Shown: positions 23,284 through 34,489 of the stretch, piece after piece
Layout of the letters: every line of letters starts with the position of its first letter
Position numbering within the stretch: the stretch's first letter is position 1
Source of the DNA: Acanthococcus lagerstroemiae
Taxonomy: Eukaryota > Arthropoda > Insecta > Hemiptera > Eriococcidae
NCBI GenBank assembly: GCA_031841125.1
Contig: CM063110.1
Location: forward strand, 26,779,626 to 26,843,625
Reading direction: 5' to 3'
Length of the DNA stretch: 64,000 nt
The notes under the pieces: model-generated
What the model saw: only the letters and a program-made list of their open reading frames with translations
Databases searched by the model: none
Told to the model about the DNA's origin: nothing
Made by a program: the position numbers and the translations under genes

Positions 23284-23640
23284 CAGTGGCGTAGCCAGGA
23301 TTTTCCGAGGGGGAGGGGAGGGGGAGACAAAATCGAAAATTGAAGTATTTTTTTAAAATCCCCGATATTAGAGGACTATTGTATAAAAATGAAGGTAAAA
23401 TTACTACTCGAGCGAAAATTTTTCGAAAAAACGTGTTTTAAAACGAAAAATTCCTCATTTATGCATATTTTACATTCAATTTCAGGTGCCTTGGAGGCAT
23501 TCGCCCCCTTTGCCCCCTGGCTATACCACTGCCTCGTAGAAATCTTCACATTATATACTATGTGTATCCTTAAGTCTCCCCTCCCCCGCCCCTGGTAAAC
23601 AGTCAGCACCATCTACCGCAGCTGGCTGGCTACGGACCTG
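23284..23640. mobile_element. hAT-like MITE with nested or alternative right ends
   Basis: The left end cagtggcgtagccagg (23284-23299) is matched inverted at two places. One is cctggctataccactg ending at 23531 (14 of 16). The other is the more diverged 'ggctggctacggacctg' ending at 23640. No 8-bp duplication is visible at either, so one may be a nested or rearranged copy. Non-coding. Confidence 0.5.
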
Positions 23641-24330
23641 CTTTTAGATTTTAATAAAATGTTCAACTTCCTTAAATTTTAGGCTCTAGGTCAAACAAAG
23701 AATCTAGTAAGCAGTGGCGGATTCAACCCTGTGACCGCTATGGGCTATTCATATTCTGTCGCGCCCGGTGCCCCTCCCCCCTATTATTGAGCTTGAATGA
23801 TCAAAAAGGTTTAAGAAATTTAGCCAAATAGTAGTGCAAATTTCTATGAAAGAGTTTATAATGGCGAGTATCGAGTATGTCTGTTCTCTATTGTCTAAAT
23901 AATATCCATTTTCTTTCTTTTTGCTGTCTGGAGCACCCCTAAAAATTCGGCGCCCCGGACTGTAGCCCATCAAGCCCATGCCTAAATATGCCCCTGCTAG
24001 TAAGAACAGAATAGTTATTGCAATTCGAAATTCAACGATTGCTACCGATTTTCAGATTTTCGAAATGTCTTCCACATCTCAGCTTTGTTTCAACCTTTCA
24101 GATAACGTTCGATACTCAGCTTGAAACCTTCGCGGCTTTTGACTGACTAGTCTCTGACAGGAGTCTCGGGTACTCCATTTTCAGAAACGAAATTTGACTT
24201 TCAGTTTGGGAAGGTGAAGAAGAAAAATTTGCCGACAAATATTTTTTGAAAACTAAAAATTCGCCGACAAAATCTTTTAAAAATTAAAAATTAGCCGATT
24301 TTTTAATCGAAATATTTTTAAATTGATAAA
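23641..24330 (-). repeat. Dispersed repeat, paralog of 1284-2095, split by a hAT MITE
   Basis: On the minus strand this aligns by eye with 1284-2095: 'tttgacctagagcctaa', 'actattctg', 'tcggtagcaa-cgttgaatt', 'gtatcgaacgttatctgaaa', 'ctcctgtcagagactagtca', then the AT-rich 'cgccgacaaa' part. It lacks the 333-bp MITE of the other copy but carries its own at 23712-23996. Confidence 0.65.
23712..23996. mobile_element. hAT MITE with 8-bp target duplication
   Basis: ctagtaag flanks the element at 23704-23711 and 23997-24004. It begins cagtggcgga and ends tatgcccctg, a short imperfect inverted terminus with CAG...CTG ends, as in hAT elements. The paralog near 2.03 kb is uninterrupted here. The 285-bp interior is non-coding. 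Confidence 0.75.
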
Positions 24331-26080
24331 TACTAGGGGGCTTCGGGGCCCAACCCCCCACCGTCACTCACATCGCACGTGCCGGCCTTACTCGGCGCTT
24401 CGCGCCTCGTCCAACCGCCACAGTCCTCAGTGTGTGATCTGAAACTTTTGTTCCTGAGTTGACATTTGCTTTGTGCTTCTTTTGCTCCCCCTCTATCAGC
24501 AGTCCTCAATCTTCCACCATGAACCCTCTTCCATCCTTTCTTCGTCACGATCCTCCTCCTCCTCCACCACGACCCCGTCGTTGACCATGGTTGCTCTCCG
24601 CCTCCACGGTCACACCTCAACAGTCGCAACCCTCCTCAGCCACAAACTCCTCCCCCACAATGGCCATAGTCCTCCACCTAGTCTCCCCTGATCACCCTCT
24701 TCCACCACGAGTGCCCTCCATTAGGACCACGTCCTTCGACCACCCCACACCACTGTGGCCTTCATTTTCGTTCACGTACCACACCCCCCACCAAGACCTC
24801 TTTACCCATCACTACGACCTCCCCAATAGCGGCCTTAGTCCCTCTCTACAGCCTTCCCCTTCTGCGGCTCCATCGCCCAACGGCCTCCTCGCTCAACCAC
24901 CATGACCATCCCTCCTCCATGAGAACCCTTCCCTTCAAGACCACATGCCCGGGACCAGAACCTTCCGCACCAGGGCCTTCATTCGCCTTTCCGGCCGCCT
25001 CTCTCACCAAGGACTTCCTCCTCCATCAGGACCTCTTACACACCATCCCCCCCCCCGAGACCTTTATCTTCCTCTACAGTCCCCGCCACCGCCGTGGTTT
25101 TCCTTCCTTTCAGGAGCTCCCTCTTCCACCATGAGTACCTCTTACACGCCCGGGCCTTTATCTACCAAAATTTTACTGCCCCTCTAGGATCCTCACCCAC
25201 CACTACCTCCTCCTTCCTCAATGGCCACCCTCTCCTACCAAGGATTTCCTCCGCCACGAGGACCTCTCACCCACACTACCCCCTGGGCTTCATCTCCCAT
25301 CAGAGCCCCTGTCCTCACTATGGCCCTCCAACCCCCTTGAAGATCCCTGACCATCCACCCAGGAGCTCTCACAACCATGACCACCCCTCTCCCGAGCGCT
25401 CTTCCCCCTCAAGACGCCACCCCACCACCAGCCCATCCCACACCACGGCCATTTCTCTCCAAGGTCCCCTCCCTCACCGAGGACTTTCTCCTCCACCAGG
25501 TCCTCTTACTCCTGCCCCACCCAGTGCCTTCATCTTCGTCCACATCCCACGCCCCCACATGGGCCCTCCTCCCCCTTCAGGAGTTCCTTTCTGAACCATG
25601 AACCCCCTCCTGAGGATAGGCTACCCCTGGAAAATTGAGCAATTAAGGGGCTGGGTAGGCAACCTGCAACGAATTGTGATCCTGAAGATTATGGGTAATT
25701 ATGTCATTTTATGTCTTTTTATGTCTTATTATGTCAGTTATGTCTGTTATGTCTTACAACTTGGAGATCTTTTATGTTAGAACCGAGTATGTCCTTGAAA
25801 GTAGTTGATCTGTCCCTGCAATTTTCCAAGGGCTCTCCTCCCCCTTCAGGAGCTTCCTCCACAACCGCTGCCCCTGGAAAATTGAGTAATTAAGGGGCCG
25901 GGTAGGCAACCTGCAGCGACTTGTTATCTTGAAGATTATGGGTAATTATGTCATTTTATGTCGTATTATGTCGGTTATGTCTTAGAACTTGGAGATCTTT
26001 TATATTAGAACAGATTATGTCTTTGAAAGTAGCTGATCTGCCTCTGAAATTTTTCGGGTTTTTAGATAGGCAACTCGCAG
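24331..26080 (+). repeat. Polypyrimidine element, copy 2, with TATGTC tail
   Basis: It shares leader, internal pyrimidine-rich repeats and tail with 14815-16570. One matched stretch runs 'ccatgagtacctcttac', 'ttttactgcc', 'cctcctccttcctcaatggcca', then 'tcacaaccatgaccacc'. The tail block ('taggcaacctgcag', 'gggtaattatgtcatttta', 'tatgtcttattatgtc', 'gaaagtagctgatctg') is present in full at about 25643-25820 and 25893-26060, with a stub after. Frames through the shared stretch differ from copy 1: in copy 2 the frame of the longest copy-1 ORF reaches a stop soon after the 'ttttactgcc' motif. A non-coding repeat is therefore favoured. Confidence 0.65.
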
Positions 26081-27765
26081 TGCGTTTTTTTCCCGCGGAG
26101 GCGGTGGCGGCGGATTCTACTTTTTTAGTATACAGAGAGAAATAAATATATAAATAAATAAATAAACAAACATTCATAAAAAATGAAAAATTCAAATGAA
26201 CTATTTTAAAATTTGCCAACTACCAAATTATTGGGAGGGGGTCCCCCTCCGCAGATATCCCAAAATGCATGTATTTTAATTGAGAACAAAGGTCAGAATG
26301 GCCCTTGTCTGGAGTTACTATTCACTTTGTGAGTTGCCATCATAATTATTGTGGTGGAGACGTGTATCTCCGCGGGAAAATACTGATGTAGTTTCCCCAT
26401 ACTTTAATCAAGGTTTATCAGTCGGAGTTTTCCTTCTCCTATTTAGTTTTCTCTGTAAGCCCCCTCACCACGCCAAAGAAGCACGCACAGAGGAAGGTAT
26501 ACAAATTAAGAAACCGAAATCGCATTCATCGTTCGGTCAGAATTAACCGGCACCATGATTCGCGGAGCCCATTGCAGAGGCAATCTGCAGCGTTCGCCAT
26601 TATGCAAATTGGCGCCGCAGCCATGCCAAAAGGCTCATGTTTAAGTTCATGCATGCATATTCAAAAAAGAGGGATAAAAAATAAACTCTCATTTTCAGCG
26701 GCAACATGAAAGCAATCTACACTCTTAATTTCAACCCTTTCGCTTGATTGGTCGCGTGCTCCACCCTTTGAAGCGCGACTGCCGTAGTATACCTTTTTTT
26801 TTTCTATTTTTTTTTTTTTTTCGTTCTCTCTCTCCTATCGTATATAGCCGGAAGAGATTTACGTTAGTAGCATCTTTAAACGCGGATAAAAGACTGTATG
26901 AAAGAGTTACGATGGCACGCGAATCGATCACCGTGGATCGAGCAGCAGCCACGGCGAATAGCGCAGCGAAGTAAAAGAGGACGATAAATCGCGTCTAGGA
27001 AGGTGACATTTGCAGAGTAGGGAACACACGTGTTCCTCCTTTCGACAGAAAAACAAATGGCATTTAAGGCCTTTCGGAACAGCTGCTGCCGTTTCTTTTC
27101 GCTGGTTGAAAAAAAAAAAAAATCAACAACGAACATTTGATAGGCAGAGTTTAATTTTGCATCGCATCGGGCTGTACGCTGCGAAATTCAGTGCGGGCTT
27201 TTATTTACAATCGAGCCTTCTGCACTCAGTGTCGATTGTTAGCTTAGTCAGCCGGTAATTACGTTATTACTGGCCGGCTGATTAAACTGAAGGAATGATG
27301 AGAGTACGGCCAGAAGCAATACTGAACTTGCTGAAAAGCGCCCATTAATTCATGTTTGGAATTTTCTAATTAGAGGCGCTCGCCGATCCCTTGCAAACTG
27401 TATAGAGAAAGGCGCGCTTGTTTTTTACTTCTTTATTCGCCGTCTGCGCTCGGGTACGAATAGGTTACTCGTATACCGAATTTGGCCTCTGTAGACGGCA
27501 ACTGTCATTTAGATTCCTCGCCGGTTCTTGTTTAATTAACGTCCGCCCCCGACCTCTTCAGTTGGTCTGAGCAAATAAACCTGATGGAGTGCGATTGTGG
27601 AAGTTCAAAAACTTGGCTTTCTCTTCCGACTAAACCGGGAAGAGGTAAGCTCCAGAATGTGTGAGCCAAGATCTCTTTAATCTTTCGTCAAAGATACTAG
27701 GTCCGGAATCCGAGGGTCTGTAGCTTTTCAGGTCAAATATGTTTCTCTTGTTCTAGACACTAGCG
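26081..27765. other. No gene recognised; small AAAT microsatellite
   Basis: (AAAT)n-like sequence at 26141-26169. The section 26350-27600 is more balanced in composition and could be unique host DNA, but the frames (26744-26974, 27010-27258 plus) give low-complexity or unrecognised peptides. Confidence 0.3.
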
Positions 27766-28429
27766 TAAGAGTTTCAAGTAAGTTCAGAAAAGTCCTAAGA
27801 ATTTGACTTCGCCAAGTCCCAGAATTTTTGATAATTCCTCCGTGTTTGCATCACTTTCTTTTTCTTTCTTTCTTCGGTGAGCTAAGTTACTGGAACCTAG
27901 TGGTAATAATTTGCAATTTTGAAGGATATGTTCAAATCAGACCTCGAAAGTGATCTAGAACCATTTCTTGGTCACTTTTTCATTCGTATCACGTTTTGAA
28001 TTTTGAATTTTTTTCCACCGTCTATGAATAAGGGCCACCCTGATGGCCGACCTGATGAGAAAGGAGGAAAAGGAGAGATTCCCCAGGCACAGACTTTTTT
28101 GAGGGCTCGGATTTTTCACCGTCGGATTATTATTTTTTACATTGTCCAATCCTTTTTGGGTATTCAAACGCAAAATCCTGATTTCCGAGGAGGACCCTAG
28201 AAAGATTGTACAATTTTTTTTTTTCATACCCCACCCCAGACCCGATTTTCTCTCTACGGTCTTGCCTAATGACTCCATCTATAAATCAGGGCCACCCTAA
28301 TGGCAGGCCTGAAGAAAGAGGAGGGAAAGGAGGAATTTCCTCAGCCCGGTATTCTTTTGGGACCCGGATTTTTCACCATCTGATTATTTTTTTACATTTT
28401 CTGAACATTTTCTTGAGCTCCATGTGGAT

Positions 28430-30670
28430 TGGGAGCAAAAATTTATGTATAATTTGAATAATTTGTGTACGTTGGTCATTTGTGTACGCTCCTTTCCCCC
28501 ACTATAAACGACCAAAGTTTAAAGGCTGGGGAAATGTTGGCCCCCTTCAGCAAGTTGAGTTAGAGGTCCGGAAATGGGGGTAAAAATTTGTGTACAATTT
28601 GTGTAGCTTGTGTATCCACCTCCGATAATTTGTGTACCCTCTCTTCCACCCCTAGCGACCATATATACTGGGAGGCAGGACATAACACATATATAGAAAT
28701 TGCAATATTAACATCGCCCTCTAAAGTGGAGCTTGAGCGTCGGGAAGAGGGGTAATAATTTGTGTGCATTTTGTATAATTTGCTTATCCATCTTCCTCAA
28801 TTTGTGTACCCTTCCCTTCCCATCTGTGGACGACACAAGATAGGTAACCTCCCCCCTGCATTTGGAATAAGTAAATGGGGCAAAAATTTGTGTACAATTT
28901 TTATATTCCTAGAATTTGTGTCCGTTCCCGCCCTCCCTAGGAACCATCAAAGTTTGGAGGGGCTGGAGAAATACAAGCCCCCGAGTCTGGAGATGGGGGC
29001 AAACATGTGTGTCCAATTTGTGTACCTTTCCCTGCTCTTCTGTGAACGACACAAGATAGGTAACCTGTTCGGTGCTGCTCCCCTCCCCCACTTGAAGATG
29101 AGATAGAGGTCCGAAAATGACGGCAAAAATTAGTATACATTTTTGCCTCCATTTCCAGACCTCTATCTCAACTTGGGGGGCAGCACCTAACAGTTTACCT
29201 ACCGCGGATCGTCCACAAAGGGGAAGGGAAGGGTACATAAATTGGGGGAGGTGGATACACAGAATATAAAACATGGTACACAAATTGTTGCCTCTATCTC
29301 CAGACCTCTATCTCACCCGGAGGGGAGGGGGGAAGCACCTAACATGTAACATATAACCCATATTGTATGGTCCATAGTGGGGTGGGTGGGGTACCCAAAT
29401 TGGGGTAGATCGATACACAAATTACACAAATTGTACACTAATTTTTGTCGCCATTTCCGGACCTCAATCTCATCTTTGAGGGGGGCAGCACCCAACCGGT
29501 TATAATTCTGGGACCGGTGTACACAAATTGTATGCAAATTTTTGCCCCGTTCCCGGACCTTGAACTAATTTTGGAGGGCTGGTCTTTTCCCCACCCCTTA
29601 TGTTATGTGGCGTTAGGGGTGGATTGAGGGTACACAAATTGCCGGAGGTGGATACACAAGTGACACAAATTGTACCCAAAGTTTTGCGTCCACCTCCAGG
29701 CCTCTATCTGAAGTTGGGGGCTAGCATTTCTCCTGCCCCTTCCCCAAACTTTGATCGTTTATTGTGGGGGAAGGAAGCGTACACAAATTCTGGGGCCAAC
29801 GTACACAAATTACAAAAATGATTAACAAATTTTTGCCCCCCTTCTTCAAAATCCACCTGGGGGGCTGGTGAAATGTACATTTTCTAGGTCCATTTCACCA
29901 GACACCCCCCCCAAGGTGGATTTTGAAGAGGGAGATGGAAGCAAAAATCTGTGTACAATTTGTGTACGTTGATCCCAGAATTTGTGTACGCTCCCTTCCC
30001 CTATAAACGATCAAAGTTTAGGGGGCTGGGGAAATGCTAGCCCCCTGGTTGGATTGGAGGTCTGGAAATGGGGGAAAGAATTTGTGTATAATTTGTGTAA
30101 TTTGTGTTCATTCCCCGCCCTCCCTAGGAACGATCAAAGTTTGAGGGGGCTGGAGATGAGGGGAAATTGTGTACAATTTGTGTATTTTGTGTATTCACCT
30201 TCCTCAGTTTGTGTACCCTTCCCTTCCCCTCTTTGGACATCATAAGATAGGTAACCTGTTAGGTGCTGTCCCTCCCCCCTCGAAGATGAGATAGAGATCC
30301 GGAAATGGCGACAAAAATTAGTGTACAATTTGTGTTATTTGTGTATCGATCTCCCCCAATTTGTGTACCCCGCCATCCCAACTATGGACCATACAATATG
30401 AGTTACATGTTACATATTAGGTGCTGCCCCCCTCCCAGGTGAGATAGAGGTCTAGAGATGGGGACAACAATTTGTGTACAATTTTTGTATTTTGTGTATC
30501 CACCTTCCTCAATTTGTGTACCCGTCCCTTCTCCTCTGTGGACGACACAAGATAGGTAACCTGTTAGCTGCTGCCCTCCCCCACTTCCTCGAAGATGAGA
30601 TAGAGGTCCGGAAATGGCGGCAAAAATTAGTGTACAATTTGTGTAATTTGTGTACACCGGTCTTAGAATT
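28430..30670. repeat. GTGTAC-rich tandem array with two orientation switches
   Basis: Degenerate units of very roughly 150-250 bp contain 'gagatagaggtccggaaatg', 'aaatttgtgtacaatttgtgta', 'ctccc-aatttgtgtaccc' and 'gataggtaacctgtta'. Units read forward to about 29130, inverted from about 29140 to 29880, and forward again to 30670. The switch points are palindromes at 29101-29168 and 29844-29928. Many small frames on both strands reflect the repeat. Confidence 0.65.
29844..29928. repeat. Long near-perfect palindrome at an orientation switch
   Basis: The left arm starts cttcaaaatccacc and runs to 'ggtgaaatg'. The right arm mirrors it as 'catttcacc' to 'ggtggattttgaag', with small length differences in the G/C run and a short central loop. 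Confidence 0.7.
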
Positions 30671-31035
30671 TATGTGTAAAAAATAATAATCCGACAGAGA
30701 AAAATCCGAGCCCCAAAAAAGTCTGTGGTTGGGGAATCCCTCTTTTCCCTCCTTTCTCATCAGGGTGGCCCTTATTCATAGACGGTGGAAAAAAATTCTA
30801 AATTCAAAACGTGATACGAAAGAAAAGTGACCAAGAAATTGTTTTGGTCTAGGCTAATTTCGAGATCTGATTTGAATATCCTTCAAAATTTCAAATTATT
30901 TCAACTAGGTTCCAGTGACTTAGCTCACCGAAGAAAGAAAAAAAAAGGGATGCAAATACAGAGGAACGATTAAAAATTCTGGGACTTGGCAAAGTCAAAT
31001 TTTTAAGACTTTCCTGAACTTACTTAAAACTCTCA

Positions 31036-32093
31036 AATTTCATTAAGAATTTTTCAACCAACTTAACACTGTTCCACACTTGTATAAGACGCTACAAGAC
31101 TAGTGCCGGACTCACGGGTTTCCTCCGCTCGATCCTGGCTTGCCTTTGTTTGTGCCTTATGCTGAAAATCCAACGCTGATGCTTGAACCGCCAACGTTAG
31201 GCGGAAGGAAACCTCTTCATCTCCGACTGGCAGAGTGTCTACCGAGGTCGAAAACTGAAGACAAATGGACTATCGGGAGACTTAGGAATTTTTTTTTTGG
31301 GAGGGGGGGGGTTATTCCAAGAAAATTCCTTGATCTCGTTAGTATTTAGAGGGGTGGGGTGGGGGGTGAAAACGTGAGAAAATGAACAATTTTGTCTACT
31401 GATTCTGATCAAATTGCCAACTCATGACTCGTCTATACAGATTCGTATGAAATTCTTCCCGATTTTTCTAAGATTGATTGAAACACAAGACGCATAAGAC
31501 TGTTTCAGACGTATTTAAAACTCTTCAAAATTCGGCTCGGAATTTCGCTGCCACTCGCCATTATACAAATGCGGTTCTACCAGCCTTTTATTTCCAAAAT
31601 AATTCAATTTGAACGTACGCAGCTGTCTTTCTAGGCGTTAACTACACTAATTAACTGCGTATCGTTAATCACGGAAAGCTGTAAATTTAATTTGTGCCAC
31701 GGCGAGATTGATAATTATGGTAATATTTTCTAATGATAAAAATTACTGCCGGTATAAATTAATTTCCGTCGTATAAATCGTGTGTATATATATACGGCCA
31801 GAGCAATATTAAATGATATGCCTTCTTAAGAACGATGTCGGTATTCAATTTCTCTAATTGTTATGCGCCGAGTTTCACTTCGCTACGAGATTTTAATTTT
31901 CCGATTCTCGGTTAGGTTTTATTTTCGTTGCCCATCGAGGAATACTTAATTAACATTTTTCTTTTACCGACTTTTCGAAGAAAAGGGAGGTATTACACTC
32001 GTCACAGTTGTGAAGTTGGGGGCGGGGGCAATGTTTTTTTTGCGTTTCAGAGTGTTTAGAACACGACTGTAATAGTGGCTGAATTTCAGGTTT

Positions 32094-32096
<3 letters not shown>
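31036..32096. other. No gene recognised
   Basis: Mostly AT-rich. A G run lies near 31300. The stretch 31560-31980 looks unique but without a supported frame. Confidence 0.3.

Positions 32097-32158
<62 letters not shown>
32097..32158. repeat. (TA)n microsatellite
   Basis: An uninterrupted run of about 31 TA dinucleotides. Confidence 0.98.
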
Positions 32159-32160
<2 letters not shown>

Positions 32161-32176
32161 TTTATATATGTACACC

Positions 32177-32455
32177 CTAATTTTGTGGAAGAAAATCTCA
32201 GAAACTATTGAATCAATTGATTCCAAATTTTGGTATATTATGGAGAAGTACTCGAAGTTGTTAAAATAAGCTTTTGAAGGCAATCGGTCGAGCCGTTCGT
32301 GAGTTTTCCTTGAGGACAAAATTTGTGGCACAAAAATCTCAGGAACTATCGAATCATTTGATTCCAAATTTTGGTACATTATAGAGAAGTACTCGAAGTT
32401 GTATTGGTGAAAGTTTGATAACAATCGGTTGAGTCGTTCACGAGTTTCCTCAATT
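32177..32455 (+). repeat. Two ~140-bp tandem units
   Basis: Each unit contains 'aaaatctcag-aactat-gaatca', 'ttgattccaaattttggta', 'gagaagtactcgaagttgt' and 'caatcggt-gag-cgttc-cgag'. Units begin near 32177 and 32317. Divergence is modest. Confidence 0.7.
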
Positions 32456-32800
32456 TAAGTTCAGCATAAGAAGCGCGAGGCGACTTATGTACTCGATGTT
32501 GTTTGGGATTTAATTTATACGAAATCGAATTTTGATAGCCGCGTAGTTGTGTTGTATTATACAAATGTTTCGGTCTTACACGTTTCCGCCTTGAATGTAT
32601 CGATTTCAAATTTATACGAACTCTAATTTTGATAGCCGGGTAGTTTTATATTTTTATAATACTATTCCCTGTCGAGAGTTGCGTTTTTTAAAACGTGAAT
32701 GGCCTTAAACATTTCAGCCGAATACCACTAGTCCTTGTCGACATTTGCGTTTTTTAAAACGTTAACGACTTAAAACGTGTCGACAGTGTCTTGATTTCGC
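32456..32800. repeat. Short direct repeats with gttttttaaaac cores
   Basis: 'aattttgatagccg-gtagtt' occurs at about 32530 and 32624. 'tgcgttttttaaaacgt' occurs at about 32682 and 32747 within a longer paired segment. No coding signal. Confidence 0.5.
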
Positions 32801-32802
32801 GA

Positions 32803-32925
32803 GGAACGAGCGAAGCGAGTTCCGAGTACTTTTCGATACTACTGCGAGGAACGAGCGAAGCGAGTTCCGAGTGCTTTTCGGCCGAAGGCCGAAAAGTCGG
32901 TACTGCTTTCGCGAAGCGAAAGCAG
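32803..32925. repeat. Cluster of four short hairpins with GAA loops
   Basis: Four 21-23-nt hairpins lie in a row. 32803-32823 and 32848-32868 share the same sequence (arms ggaacgagc and gcgagttcc, two mismatched pairs). 32874-32896 has arms cttttcggcc and ggccgaaaag. 32903-32925 has arms ctgctttcgc and gcgaaagcag. The last two have perfect 10-bp stems. All have the triloop GAA. A T8 tract follows at 32926. Function unknown. Confidence 0.7.
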
Positions 32926-33786
32926 TTTTTTTTATTTTACCCGCAAAAAAGCCATTTTAGTTCAAGTACAGGCGAGCGAGAGTCGAAAGGAAATGTCGAA
33001 TTATGTTATTTCCCTTGATTTGTAGATGAACTGCGTGAAGATTCTTTCAGCTTGTCTCAAAAATTCCGGGCAAGATGTGATTAAGAGTTTTCGTGGCCGA
33101 TCACAAAGTTAATTTTACTTTTAAACTAACCTGTTGTTGTTTGATTTTCTCTTCACTAAGAACAGGAGGTACAAAAAGCATATGATAAGTTAGAAAAAAT
33201 CTTGAGCAAAGTATACAATAATTTTGCGGTAAAGGAGTCAAACGTAAGCACAAAAAACAAAATTTCGGCAACAACTAAAAAAAACTCTGTGGAAAAAGAA
33301 ATATTTTGGTACGAGCTAAAAATAAGACTTGGGTGGGAAAAATAGAGTTAGTGGAACTCAGGAAAACAGTGAAAAAGAAAGTTAAAGAGAACATATGAAA
33401 ATTCGATACAGAGAGGATGTACAATCTAATCAAAAATTCAGGGGCTGTGAAATAAGCTAAAAGAGAATATCAATGTCAGTAGAAAAGTATTACAACAAAA
33501 ACTCGTAAAGTAACATCATGGTTTTAAAATAATAATAATAATAATAACAATTAATTTTAAGGGAAAAAATTTCAGACACAACAAAAACTTGTAAAGTAAC
33601 ATCATGGTGAATAAAAACAATTAATTTTAAGGGGGAAAATGTTTTCAGACTACTTCCAAGTTTAAGTTACTCTTATTTATTTTTTTTTTAAGACGAGCCA
33701 TTTCTCCATAACTGTTCTCAAGTTTATTCTGTCACATATATATTTGTTACAATTCACCATTAGTAAATTTTTCAATCGTACGTTTG
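32926..33786. other. No gene; local ~75-bp duplication
   Basis: AT-rich. A segment containing 'acaacaaaaactcgtaaagt', 'aacatcatggt' and 'acaattaattttaaggg' occurs at about 33492-33565 and again at 33579-33635. (AAT)n expansion separates parts of the first copy. Coding-like basic stretches around 33165-33345 could be a very old LINE linker, not provable by eye. Confidence 0.4.
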
Positions 33787-34312
33787 TCATAGTTGTACGT
33801 AGAGAGGACTCTTTACTAGTCTCAATTTGCTAAAACTTTGTTCGTTGGATGCAATAGAGATGATTGCTGTGCATATTAATCGAATAAGCTGATTGGTTAT
33901 TGATAAAATATGCTTCATTTTTTCTGAAATAGACTTGACCTCCGAGAAACTACTTGAATTTTTTGTTTGTATTCTTAAGTACCACCAACTCACTAATTAC
34001 GTAATCGTAATCCTTCATATTTCGTAAATTTATCGCTGGTGAAAAAAGTTTCTATACATCTTGGATTTCTTTTTCACTCGGTTTGTAATTATTCATTGTA
34101 GGTTGAAATATTTTAAACAGAGGCTCCACCACTTTGAAGGATTTTTTCAAATTTTCACGACTTTCTGTCAAAATAGAATCTAAAACTTTCGAAAATTCGG
34201 TTTTGTAGAAATCTTTAAAACCGAAGTCTACATTTGTATGAGGATTATTGTCCAACCTTTTTGGTGGTTTCCTACTTCCATGATGTCTACAACGCTTCTG
34301 GATCCATATCAA
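33787..34312 (-). pseudogene. hAT transposase C-terminal remnant
   Basis: The downstream minus frame (33787-33993) contains I-A-S-N-E-Q-S-F-S-K-L-R-L-V-K-S. This matches the pattern of the hAT C-terminal dimerisation domain, usually written '(S/A)xxERxFSxLxxIK'; here the E-R is E-Q. The upstream minus frame (34052-34312) has a lysine/arginine-rich 'PPKRLDNNPHT' segment followed by a helical stretch, in the order expected for the distal part of such transposases. The two frames are separated by stops. No N-terminal zinc finger or catalytic core was seen, and this remnant is unrelated in position to the hAT ends at 9-12 kb. Confidence 0.65.
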
Positions 34313-34317
34313 AGCGG

Positions 34318-34425
34318 TGAGAAGAGAAGAGGGCTAAGGCAGCCCTAAGAGGCTCCCCGATGTCCCCGAGGTAATGCTCGAAGGGGCGATTCCAGGGCTC
34401 GGGTGAGAGCAAATTTAAAGAGATA
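34318..34425 (+). repeat. SINE 3' fragment
   Basis: This segment matches the body and tail of the SINE at 39819-40032: 'gagggctaaggcagccctaa', 'gaggctccccgatgtcc', 'atgctcgaagggg', 'gattcca', 'tgagagcaaattt'. It lacks the tRNA-like head, so it is 5'-truncated. It abuts the hAT remnant. Confidence 0.6.
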
Positions 34426-34489
34426 TCAAAGTTGACTGCAAATTGTGCTTCGACTGAAATCAAGCTGTCCATTGTATTTTGTATCGTTG

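Larger units (their letters stand above)
27766..31035. mobile_element. Foldback element with ~370-bp inverted arms
   Basis: The left arm (27766-28142) and right arm (30675-31035) are reverse complements with moderate divergence. Shared marks are 'agagttt-aagta-gttcag', 'aagtcccagaattttt', 'cttcggtgagctaagt', 'ccaccgtctatgaataaggg' and 'ggctcggatttttc'. Between them lie a second diverged piece of the left arm (28203-28400) and a tandem array (28430-30670). No flanking duplication or transposase was found. The structure resembles foldback-type elements, but a locally rearranged inverted duplication is possible. Confidence 0.6.

Noticed and set aside
23284..23531. hAT MITE with 8-bp duplication at 23284-23531
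   Set aside because: The inverted ends are good but flanks aattcaat and cctcgtag do not match; kept only as a TIR-bearing element without a duplication.
25094..25594. 166-codon proline/histidine-rich frame as a gene
   Set aside because: Same repeat family and a different frame from copy 1; composition-driven.
28762..30686. Numerous small frames with Cys/Pro/Ser-rich peptides
   Set aside because: All fall in the GTGTAC-rich tandem array and repeat with its units on both strands.
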